Shown: in pieces, positions 8,276-14,633 of the stretch
Layout of the letters: the number at the start of each line of letters is the position of its first letter
How positions within the stretch are numbered: the stretch's first letter is position 1
Source: Elusimicrobiota bacterium
GTDB lineage: Bacteria > Elusimicrobiota > Elusimicrobia > UBA1565 > UBA9628
Assembly: GCA_027406905.1 (NCBI GenBank)
Contig: DAHZHT010000003.1
Coordinates: forward strand, 1 to 64,000
DNA length: 64,000 bases
Reading direction: 5' to 3'
Position numbers and translations under genes: made by a program
The notes under the pieces: generated by a model
The model's input: the letters and a program-made list of their open reading frames with translations, nothing else
What the model was told of the DNA's origin: nothing
Databases searched by the model: none

Positions 8276-8305
8276 TTGACACCCGTCGGAAAAAATTGCT
8301 AGCCT
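8276..8305 (+). promoter_or_regulatory. Probable promoter of the lipoprotein gene
   Basis: TTGACA at 8276-8281 is consensus. The best -10 is TAGCCT at 8300-8305 after 18 bases, a weaker match. GAGGT about ten bases before ATG 8360 would serve as ribosome-binding site. Confidence 0.45.
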
Positions 8306-8359
8306 CAATTTGTCCGGAAGACCCGGGGTCGTTTATTTCGCAATCGAGGTGTCATCAAA

Positions 8360-8968
8360 ATGAAAAAGAACGCCGTCTACGCTTCAAGCCTTTGCGCTCT
8401 CGCTGCCCTTCTCGCCTTTACCGCCTGCAAGAAAAGCAGCAGCTCGTCTTCCAATGGATCCGCCGCTGGGGCTGCATCAAGCCTTTCATCCCTTGGTTTT
8501 AGCGGCGGAGCTGGAACCCTATCGCTCAAGCCGCATACTTCCTCTAACCCATGTTCCACAGGAAGTATAGCATTAAACCCGTCTCAACCTACCCTTCATT
8601 CCACATCAAGCAGTTGCACAGCGCCTGATGGGACCACATCCAATAGCAACGAGTTAACGGTTTCCGAAAGCTTCACTGAAATAATGAGTAGTTGCACTTC
8701 TGGAGGCTACACCTTTAATGGATCATTGACCTTTACGGCTCCGGCAAGCGGGCAAACTTTTGTTGTTTGCGAGTCAACCAATCCAAATGGGCCTTATAAA
8801 ATGAGTGGTTCTCTTAATTTTAACGGAACTCCAACCGTAAATGGTAACGGGATTACCCTGTCTGGCACCACCAATATAACCCTCGATATGACAGACTCTA
8901 ATGGATCGTTCAGTGGTTCGGTGTCTGGCGAAGCTTTTGGCCAGACCATTCCTTCAACGAGCTTCTAA
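8360..8968 (+). CDS. Ser/Gly/Thr-rich lipoprotein
   Basis: The 202-residue protein opens with MKKNAVYASSLCALAALLAFTACKK, a lipoprotein signal peptide with lipobox FTAC; mature Cys is near residue 23. A run of serines follows, then repeated short strand-like segments rich in Ser, Thr, Asn and Gly (for example GYTFNGSLTFTAPASG, NGNGITLSGTTNITLDM), suggesting a beta-sheet surface domain. Cysteines near residues 63, 77, 108 and 129 could form disulphides. The +2 residue is Lys, not Asp, so outer-membrane sorting is plausible. No family recognised. It is a single-gene unit between its own promoter and a terminator. Confidence 0.8.
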   Translation: MKKNAVYASSLCALAALLAFTACKKSSSSSSNGSAAGAASSLSSLGFSGGAGTLSLKPHTSSNPCSTGSIALNPSQPTLHSTSSSCTAPDGTTSNSNELTVSESFTEIMSSCTSGGYTFNGSLTFTAPASGQTFVVCESTNPNGPYKMSGSLNFNGTPTVNGNGITLSGTTNITLDMTDSNGSFSGSVSGEAFGQTIPSTSF

Positions 8969-8980
8969 CTCTCTCCAACA

Positions 8981-9012
8981 AAGCCCCGGGCGCAAAACCC
9001 GGGGCTTTTTAT
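8981..9012 (+). terminator. Rho-independent terminator of the lipoprotein gene
   Basis: A ten-base perfect stem, AAGCCCCGGG (8981-8990) with CCCGGGGCTT (8998-9007), has a seven-base loop and is followed by a T run. Confidence 0.92.
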
Positions 9013-9019
9013 TTTTCCC

Positions 9020-9047
9020 TTAACAATTCCATATATCTATGTAAAGT
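9020..9047 (+). promoter_or_regulatory. Promoter of a decayed ATPase gene, leaderless arrangement
   Basis: TTAACA at 9020-9025 and TAAAGT at 9042-9047 are separated by 16 bases, and six bases separate the -10 from GTG 9054. This is the same geometry as other leaderless starts in the window, preserved although the gene itself is broken. Confidence 0.5.
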
Positions 9048-9053
9048 GGAAGT

Positions 9054-9313
9054 GTGTATTCCAGATTGATAAAGCCGCCCAATAAGAGTTTTTTTCTTTT
9101 CGGCCCCAGGGGGACCGAAAAAACCACGTGGGTCAGGAATTTCTTGCCGGAGGCGGTTTATCTTGATCTATTGGAATCGGAATTATTCAACGATCTCACG
9201 GCCAACCCGCAGAGGCTGGAGGGTCTTCTGCCGCCGGGCCGCGGCGGCTGGACAATCATTGACGAAGTGCAGCGGATACCGGAACTCCTCAATGAGGTCC
9301 ACAGGCTGCTGGC
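9054..9313 (+). pseudogene. Remnant of an AAA/DUF4143-type ATPase (N-terminal piece, altered P-loop)
   Basis: From GTG 9054 the frame encodes the first 85 or so residues of a second subtype of the DUF4143-associated ATPases. The start RLIKPPNKSFFLFGPRGTEK is typical, and GGWTIIDEVQRIPELLNEVH carries Walker B. The P-loop reads GPRGTEKTT where family members normally have GPRGTGKTT, a Gly-to-Glu change expected to block nucleotide binding. The reading frame then runs into an IS30 fragment on the other strand and stops at 9347. No DUF4143 part remains. Confidence 0.82.
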
Positions 9314-9418
9314 ATCTCGTCCGAGCCTATGGCCGATATCTCTGTAGGATAATCCAGCACTCCTCCAAACTGCGATCTTTTCTCGTTCATGTAATGTGAT
9401 ACGCTTGTATTTCCTCAT
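9308..9418 (-). mobile_element. IS30-family transposase fragment (N-terminal helix-turn-helix only)
   Basis: On the minus strand from ATG 9418 the protein reads MRKYKRITLHEREKIAVWRS then SYRDIGHRLGRDAS, the N-terminal helix-turn-helix of IS30-type transposases. After about 36 residues the frame passes into the antisense of the ATPase remnant, so the DDE domain is missing. The junction near 9313 marks where the IS end interrupted the ATPase gene. The following stretch to 9561 holds only the leader of the next gene. Confidence 0.8.
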
Positions 9419-9561
9419 ACCTGCCTATCCTACCGCAGGTCTTCACTTTTTCAAAGTGTTGCATTAGCATATTGAACTTGCGCGGAACTTTTGGGCGCTT
9501 AAACCGCCGGAAAATAAGTTAGAATATCCCTCGCGTTTATCTATCGAAGTTAAGGAGAAAA

Positions 9562-10887
9562 ATGAAAGAAAATAAGCCTCTCATCCGGCGTTCGGCCCTT
9601 TTTGTTTCCCTTTTATCCATGGGAATTTTGTCTTGCCATTTAGCTTTCGCGGAACAGTGGAACGTGTTTGACCCGCGAGCGATGGCCATGGGAGGAACGG
9701 GGGTCGCCAGCGCTAACGGCGCCGTCGGGGATTATTGGAACCCGGCCTCTTTAGGCCAAGCCGACAACCCCTCCGGTTTTCAGTTGCCGGTCGGCGCGCA
9801 CGCCAATATCGCCGGAGGCGTTTTGCAGGGGGCTAACGATCTCTCGAATATTTATTCAAGCTGCGGAAGCGGCCAGGGAGGGTCTTTTTGCTTGGCCCTT
9901 AACTCGGGGCAGATACAAAACGACTTAAACATGATGACCGGCCCTGGAAACGGCGCGCTGGCTGATTTAGGCGCGGGAGCGGATTTTAAATTCGGCCATA
10001 TCGCTTTTTTCGTCAATGAACTCGGATACGGAGGCGCACAAGGCGAACTCAACGGAGCGACGGGGGGCCAGGTTTATAACCATATCCACAATGGAACGTA
10101 TCTTAGCAATAACCCTTCCTTGAACGTCCGAGCTCTGGCCGTAACGGAAGCGGGGTTTGGATACGGACATGAAGTCCCCCATGTCCCGGGGTTATATCTC
10201 GGCGGAAATTTAAAAGCCCTGGTCGGCTACGCCGGTTATGACAATAACTGTTTATTTACCAGCAACGCCAATATGGCCGGTTGTTCCAACGCCAACGGCG
10301 GGGGAAAATTCTCGCTTAAAAACTCGCTTCAGGAAAGCGTGGCCCCGGGCGTGGACTTAGGCGCCTTGTGGGACGTGGACCAAGCCTTTAAATGGATGCC
10401 GTTTCATCCGAAAATCGGAATCACGGGGCGGGATATCAACGACCCCACTTTTTCGGAATCCCAGGCCGCGATCACGGCGGGCGCGGGAGGGCAGATGGCT
10501 CTGGGTGGAAACGTGAGAGGTGGAATTTCACTAAGCCCCTTTCATTGGTGGAACATTTCCGCCGATGTCGATTTAACGCGGAACGTAACCTTGGTTGACG
10601 GGCTTTTGTATCAGATGGCCGGAATCGGAACCGAGATCAATATTTTCAATCGCCCCTGGATGAATTTGGCCTTACGCGCGGGGCTTGAAGACAATATCGC
10701 CTCTCCCACCTCCGCATTAATCGCGACCGGCGGCTTTGGGCTCAACATCTTCCACTTAATGGTGGACCTGGGCGTTCAGATTACGCCTCAGATGCAGTAT
10801 CTTCAGACCACTCAAGGCGGAAGCTCTTCATCTCAGCAAATTCCGTCCGATATCGCCGGGTCTCTTCAGATCGGCTTGATGTTTTAG
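9562..10887 (+). CDS. TraF-like predicted outer-membrane beta-barrel protein
   Basis: This 441-residue protein has a signal peptide of about 30 residues ending LSCHLAFA. The mature start DPRAMAMGGTGVASANGAVG and a following WNPASLGQ is the hallmark of the TraF/PF13729 family of FadL-like barrels, in which this glycine-rich element precedes the barrel. The rest alternates aromatic and small residues in strand-like stretches and ends in GSLQIGLMF, with a terminal Phe suited to outer-membrane insertion. The ATG has AAGGAG seven bases upstream. The next gene follows after 30 bases in the same direction, so the two are probably co-transcribed. The role is likely in the outer membrane; substrate unknown. 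Confidence 0.82.
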   Translation: MKENKPLIRRSALFVSLLSMGILSCHLAFAEQWNVFDPRAMAMGGTGVASANGAVGDYWNPASLGQADNPSGFQLPVGAHANIAGGVLQGANDLSNIYSSCGSGQGGSFCLALNSGQIQNDLNMMTGPGNGALADLGAGADFKFGHIAFFVNELGYGGAQGELNGATGGQVYNHIHNGTYLSNNPSLNVRALAVTEAGFGYGHEVPHVPGLYLGGNLKALVGYAGYDNNCLFTSNANMAGCSNANGGGKFSLKNSLQESVAPGVDLGALWDVDQAFKWMPFHPKIGITGRDINDPTFSESQAAITAGAGGQMALGGNVRGGISLSPFHWWNISADVDLTRNVTLVDGLLYQMAGIGTEINIFNRPWMNLALRAGLEDNIASPTSALIATGGFGLNIFHLMVDLGVQITPQMQYLQTTQGGSSSSQQIPSDIAGSLQIGLMF

Positions 10888-10917
10888 AAGTTAGAAATAA
10901 AAGGAGGAAGTAAATCG

Positions 10918-11274
10918 ATGAAAAATGCGCGTAAAGCTTGCGCTTGGGTCATGGGAGCGGCTCTTTTTGTTCCCGCCCTGGCGTTAGCTCAAAACAACAT
11001 GAACGGCATGAACATGCCTCAAAACGGGCAGCAACAGGCCCAACCGGCCGCAACCCCGACCCACAAGAAACCGGCCCATGCCAAGCACAAAGTCAAACAC
11101 CACTGGAAAAAAGGGCACTCCAAAATGGCGAAACATTCCAAGGCTCACAAGCACTGGAAAAAGCATAGCCACTTGGCGCATCACAAGACGAAAAAAGGAA
11201 AGCATCACAAGCATCCCAAGAAAGCCGCCCCCCAGAGCGCGACTCCGACGCAAAACCCCCAACAACAGCAATAA
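10918..11274 (+). CDS. Secreted Met-rich/His-Lys-rich small protein (paralogue 1)
   Basis: The protein has 118 residues. The first 25 are a signal peptide ending ALALA. Next comes NNMNGMNMPQNGQQQAQ, a Met/Asn/Gln-rich piece, then a tail made almost wholly of His, Lys and Ala (several HK and HH pairs). Met clusters and His-rich tails often bind copper or other metals, but a cationic structural role is also possible. The first roughly 38 residues are nearly identical to the gene at 12109, while the tails differ. The start has AAGGAGG upstream, and a terminator follows at 11292. No family recognised. Confidence 0.75.
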   Translation: MKNARKACAWVMGAALFVPALALAQNNMNGMNMPQNGQQQAQPAATPTHKKPAHAKHKVKHHWKKGHSKMAKHSKAHKHWKKHSHLAHHKTKKGKHHKHPKKAAPQSATPTQNPQQQQ

Positions 11275-11291
11275 AAAATACGTATTCCTTA

Positions 11292-11327
11292 GAAAAGGCC
11301 TCGCGTTTAGCGCGCGGGGCCTTTTCA
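11292..11327 (+). terminator. Rho-independent terminator after paralogue 1
   Basis: GAAAAGGCCTCGCG (from 11292) can pair with CGCGGGGCCTTTTC (ending 11325) with one G-T wobble, closed by a short loop. Confidence 0.8.
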
Positions 11328-11359
11328 TCGCAATTAGAACACGGGTCGGGGCAACGTGG

Positions 11360-11365
11360 TATAAT
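11360..11365 (+). promoter_or_regulatory. Extended -10 box for leaderless NYN gene
   Basis: TATAAT is preceded by TGG, giving the extended TGnTATAAT form, and lies exactly six bases before ATG 11372. No -35 of consensus quality and no ribosome-binding site are visible. Confidence 0.65.
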
Positions 11366-11371
11366 ATTCTC

Positions 11372-11989
11372 ATGGAGAAAAAGAAGGTTTTTATCTTTTG
11401 GGATAACTCGAACATCTTTATCGGCGCGAAGGCTGCGGCGATGGAGATTAAGCCCCAAGATGACCCCTACAAATTGCGTATAGATTTTCACAAACTGCTT
11501 CAACTTGCGGCCGCTGGTCGGCCTATCGAGTACGCGATTGCGGTTGGTTCTGTCCCACCGGAATTGCGCCATGTTTGGAATAGACTTGAAAGCACGGGCA
11601 TTAAAGTCGAACTTTTCGAACGCGGGTCCCAGTCTGAAAAAGAACAAGCGGTAGATCAGGCCCTCCAAGTCCATATGCTTAGGAAGGCTTTTGACTATAA
11701 CGGACAGGCCGGGACGGCCGTTATGCTTACCGGGGATGGAAAAGGATTTTTTGATGGAGTTGGGTTTCAGGCGGATCTGGAGAGAATGCATAAAAAGGGA
11801 TGGAATGTGGAAATTCTAGCCTGGGATAAAACCTGTAATTTGAGAATGAGGGAGTGGGCAAGGAAAATCGGAATTTTTATCCCGCTGGAAGATTTTTACG
11901 ATAGCATCACTTTTACGGACGATTATTCAGGAAGCATCCGCCATTCAAAACCTGTCGATCTAAAGAATCGTCCCGTCAGCGCGTCATAG
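11372..11989 (+). CDS. NYN-domain (LabA/DUF88-like) putative RNA nuclease
   Basis: A longer frame is open to 11078, but it runs antisense-free through the previous gene in another frame. ATG 11372 is the credible start because of the -10 box and because the domain begins there. The 205-residue product starts KKVFIFWDNSNIFIGA, the first acidic motif of NYN/PIN-like domains (D in WDNSN). QAVDQALQVHML near residue 95 and VMLTGDGKGF near 120 supply the second and third acidic positions. These proteins are typically metal-dependent RNases or RNA-binding proteins. The C-terminus WDKTCNLRMREWA is also family-like. It forms its own transcription unit between two paralogous secreted proteins. Confidence 0.85.
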   Translation: MEKKKVFIFWDNSNIFIGAKAAAMEIKPQDDPYKLRIDFHKLLQLAAAGRPIEYAIAVGSVPPELRHVWNRLESTGIKVELFERGSQSEKEQAVDQALQVHMLRKAFDYNGQAGTAVMLTGDGKGFFDGVGFQADLERMHKKGWNVEILAWDKTCNLRMREWARKIGIFIPLEDFYDSITFTDDYSGSIRHSKPVDLKNRPVSAS

Positions 11990-12108
11990 CGCTTGCGCTT
12001 CCTTTCTGGCGATTGAATAAACGGGCGAACTTTTTTGTAAACTAAACGTATTAGTAAAGTGGCCGCCAAAAGCGGCCTGGACTAGTCCAAACCAAGGAGG
12101 AGTACTCG

Positions 12109-12645
12109 ATGAAGAATGCGCGCAAAACCTGCGCTTTTGTGATGGGAGCGGCTCTTTTCGTTCCCGCGCTAGCGTTGGCTCAAAACAACATGAACGGCAT
12201 GAACATGCCCCAAAACGGGCAGCAACAGGCCGCTTCACCCGCACAGCCTGCGGGATCTCAGGCTAAGCCGAGCTACAAGGACCTTCTCAACAAAAAGAAG
12301 TCCCTGTTGCAAAAAAAGAAGGCCAGAATCGCCAAGAAAAACAGCGATTTAAAAGCCCTCTCGGCCAACGAAAAGAAAGAGATCGCCGCCGTCAAAGCGG
12401 ATAAATCTCTGACGAAGTCTCAGAAACACGCCAAAATCGCCGCCATTAAAAAAGACTACGCCAATAAGCGCAAAGGTCTCTGGGCGGACTTTAAAAAAGA
12501 CATGGGCGGTATCGGCCATGATCTCGCCGGAGTAGGCAAGGACATGGAGTTCTGGAGATCTCACCACCACCACCACAAGAAACATAAGATCGCCAAAGCC
12601 CCGAAAGCGTCCCAACCGGCAGCGGCAACGCCTGCGTCTAACTAA
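12109..12645 (+). CDS. Secreted Met-rich protein with Lys-rich helical tail (paralogue 2)
   Basis: This 178-residue protein repeats the signal peptide and the NNMNGMNMPQNGQQQA segment of the gene at 10918 almost exactly. It then continues with a different tail: a Lys-rich helical region of about 90 residues (KKKSLLQKKKARIAKKNSDL and onward), a short globular piece, and a cluster SHHHHHKKHK near residue 152. GGAGGA precedes the ATG. The helix is probably periplasmic and could bind acidic polymers such as peptidoglycan, lipid A phosphates or nucleic acid; the His cluster could bind metal. Function unknown. Confidence 0.75.
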   Translation: MKNARKTCAFVMGAALFVPALALAQNNMNGMNMPQNGQQQAASPAQPAGSQAKPSYKDLLNKKKSLLQKKKARIAKKNSDLKALSANEKKEIAAVKADKSLTKSQKHAKIAAIKKDYANKRKGLWADFKKDMGGIGHDLAGVGKDMEFWRSHHHHHKKHKIAKAPKASQPAAATPASN

Positions 12646-12660
12646 TCATTAACAACGCAA

Positions 12661-12700
12661 AAAAGCCCCTGCGCGCTGGACCGGCGCAGGGGTTCTTTTT
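12661..12700 (+). terminator. Rho-independent terminator directly before the tolC-like gene
   Basis: CCCCTGCGC (12666-12674) pairs with GCGCAGGGG (12684-12692), with an A run before and T-rich sequence after. It ends only three bases before the next start codon. Confidence 0.88.
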
Positions 12701-12703
12701 GAG

Positions 12704-14008
12704 ATGAAAATAAAAAGGAGTCTTCTTTGGGCCATCGCGATATCTTTATTTTCAACCCGCGCCTTTAGCACCCAATTTCTTTCCCTTGAGGACGCGGTTG
12801 CGCGGGCCGAGCGTTTTTCTCCCCAAGCTATTATCGGCTTTTTGCGGGAAGCCCGCGCCCATTCAGCAGCCCTGGGTGCCCAAGACGCTCTTTTACCCCA
12901 GCTATCGGCCATAGGAAATTACCAACAATCCAATAGCCAATCAATTCAAGCCGTCGACATCAACCAGGCCTCTTTAAATCTCGCGCAAAACATCTCTCCG
13001 TTTTCGCCGCAATGGGTTTTAGCCCGCCAGAAAAAAGCCGAATATCGAGCGGCCAAGGCACAACGCCTCGCGACGGAAGAAGATGTCGAACTCGAGGTTA
13101 AAACCTTGTATCTGGCGATTTTAAAAGAAAAAGACTACCTTCAAGGTTTCAGTCTCCTTCAAAAGAAATTAAAGGCGATGAAAGCCGCCTTGATTCCCCG
13201 CTACAGCGTCGGGCGCGTGCCGCCCTTTGATTTGGTTAAAATCGAGATGGAGCTGAGCAGTCTCGACAAAGACCGAGAACTGACCGAAGCCCAGCTATCG
13301 GCCGACAAGGAAAGCCTCGCTTTAATTACGGGATTTAAAAGCGGAGATCAAATCGAACTTAAGGAGTTAAGAAAGATTCCCCCCTTTCCCTTCAATCAAG
13401 ATTCTTTCGCGAAAAACTCCAATCCCCGTCTTCTGGCTTTAACGCGTCAGGTTGAGTCTTCCGTCCTGGCGGTCAAGGCCGCTCAATACGAGAGATATCC
13501 CTCTTTAAACGCCGGGCTTAATTACGGCTATGAAGGCTCTAACGGGTTTTTGAACCTCGTTCCCAATACCAGCTATCCGGGAAACATCTACGGGTTGCCG
13601 CTTGAGTCGGGCTGGAACGCGTCTTTGTCTTTAAATTTGCCCATTTGGGACTGGGGCCAGATATCGGCAAGAATATCGCGCAGAGAAAAAGAAGCGGCCC
13701 TATACAAAAGCCAATTAGATCTTCAAAGACAATCTCTCCAGGTTCGATTTATCAAATGGGAAAAATTGGCCCAATCGCATCTCGCCGACAAAAAAAGAAT
13801 GGACCAGCTTTTGCCGCAGACCAAGCAGGCGGCGAAAATTCAGATCAAGCGCTATCGTTTGGGGGCCAGCGGAATTTTAGAGGCGGCGGACGCCTTGGAT
13901 ATCTGGCTTAAGACCATGATTTCAGAGAGAGACGACTACTATTCCTATCTTTCCGATATCGCCCATATCGAGCATGTGATGGGAAAAAACGTCATTAGCT
14001 ATGAATAA
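12704..14008 (+). CDS. TolC-family outer-membrane efflux protein
   Basis: The product is 434 residues with a signal peptide (MKIKRSLLWAIAISLFSTRAFS). It has the two-fold TolC layout: helical hairpin segments rich in Ala, Gln, Glu and Lys (near 40-100, 125-200, 250-320, 340-430) and strand segments such as ERYPSLNAGLNYGYEG near 265. TolC proteins trimerise into the outer-membrane exit duct for RND pumps. The stop overlaps the adaptor gene by eight bases, followed by the pump, so the three form one operon. The ATG lies directly after a terminator, with only GAG before it, so its promoter is unclear; read-through or a promoter inside the upstream gene is likely. Confidence 0.9.
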   Translation: MKIKRSLLWAIAISLFSTRAFSTQFLSLEDAVARAERFSPQAIIGFLREARAHSAALGAQDALLPQLSAIGNYQQSNSQSIQAVDINQASLNLAQNISPFSPQWVLARQKKAEYRAAKAQRLATEEDVELEVKTLYLAILKEKDYLQGFSLLQKKLKAMKAALIPRYSVGRVPPFDLVKIEMELSSLDKDRELTEAQLSADKESLALITGFKSGDQIELKELRKIPPFPFNQDSFAKNSNPRLLALTRQVESSVLAVKAAQYERYPSLNAGLNYGYEGSNGFLNLVPNTSYPGNIYGLPLESGWNASLSLNLPIWDWGQISARISRREKEAALYKSQLDLQRQSLQVRFIKWEKLAQSHLADKKRMDQLLPQTKQAAKIQIKRYRLGASGILEAADALDIWLKTMISERDDYYSYLSDIAHIEHVMGKNVISYE

Positions 14009-14633
14009 GCGCGCGAAAAAACTTGGTTTGATCTTTTTGCTGACCCTTGGGGCTTGCTCTAAAAAACAGAGCTTTAAAATCGGGTCTTTTCCCGGCGAAA
14101 TATCCATCGCCCAAGCGAAAATCAAAAACATGAAAACCAAGATTCCCGCCTACGGCATCGTCATCGAGAAAAACGGGAGAAAAGAGCTGGAAGTCAACAT
14201 CGAAGCCGGAGACACCCAAAGTCTTCGCGTCGGGCAAAAGGCGAAAGCCTTTATCGGCTCCGCCTCAAAACCCGTTTCCGCCAAGGTCTCCCATATCTTG
14301 CGCGCGGTCAGCTCGGAAACCGGCCAATCCTTGGCCTGGCTGAGGCCGCTTGGAAAATTCCCCGTCACTCCGGGGCAGTTTGTCACCGCCTGGATTTACA
14401 CCTCTAAAGAAAAAAGAGCCGTCGCCATTCCCAAATCCGCCGTTTTACTCCGCGGGGGGCGCAAATTTGTCGTGATAAAGTCTCAAGACCAGTACCGCGT
14501 CCAGGAAATCCAAACCGGAATCTCCTCGGGCAAAGAAATTGAAGTCACAGCCGGAGTTAGAGCCGGAGACTCTATTCTCACCCAGGGCGGAATATTTTTT
14601 CTCTACCCCGATTTTAAGGCGGCGGAAGACTAA
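14001..14633 (+). CDS. Short RND membrane-fusion (adaptor) lipoprotein
   Basis: At 210 residues this is much shorter than usual RND adaptors (350-420). The signal ends in LTLGACSKK, a lipobox. The first mature part resembles the family start (IPAYGIVIEKNGRKELEV). The sequence then goes straight to the beta-barrel (LRVGQKAKAFIGSAS through VTPGQFVTAWI) and the membrane-proximal domain (AVAIPKSAVLLRGGRKFVVI, VTAGVRAGDSILTQGG). The lipoyl/barrel-sandwich and alpha-hairpin parts seem to be absent. Position between TolC and pump genes, with overlaps on both sides, confirms the role. How it contacts TolC without a hairpin is an open question. Confidence 0.82.
   Translation: MNKRAKKLGLIFLLTLGACSKKQSFKIGSFPGEISIAQAKIKNMKTKIPAYGIVIEKNGRKELEVNIEAGDTQSLRVGQKAKAFIGSASKPVSAKVSHILRAVSSETGQSLAWLRPLGKFPVTPGQFVTAWIYTSKEKRAVAIPKSAVLLRGGRKFVVIKSQDQYRVQEIQTGISSGKEIEVTAGVRAGDSILTQGGIFFLYPDFKAAED

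Noticed and set aside
11078-11371. N-terminal extension of the NYN gene
   Set aside because: It is the +1 frame of the His/Lys-rich gene and crosses its terminator; the NYN domain starts at 11372 after a -10 box.
10918-12645. Histone-like DNA-binding role for the two Lys/His-rich proteins
   Set aside because: Both have clear signal peptides, so they are exported; the basic tails do not act on the chromosome unless export fails.
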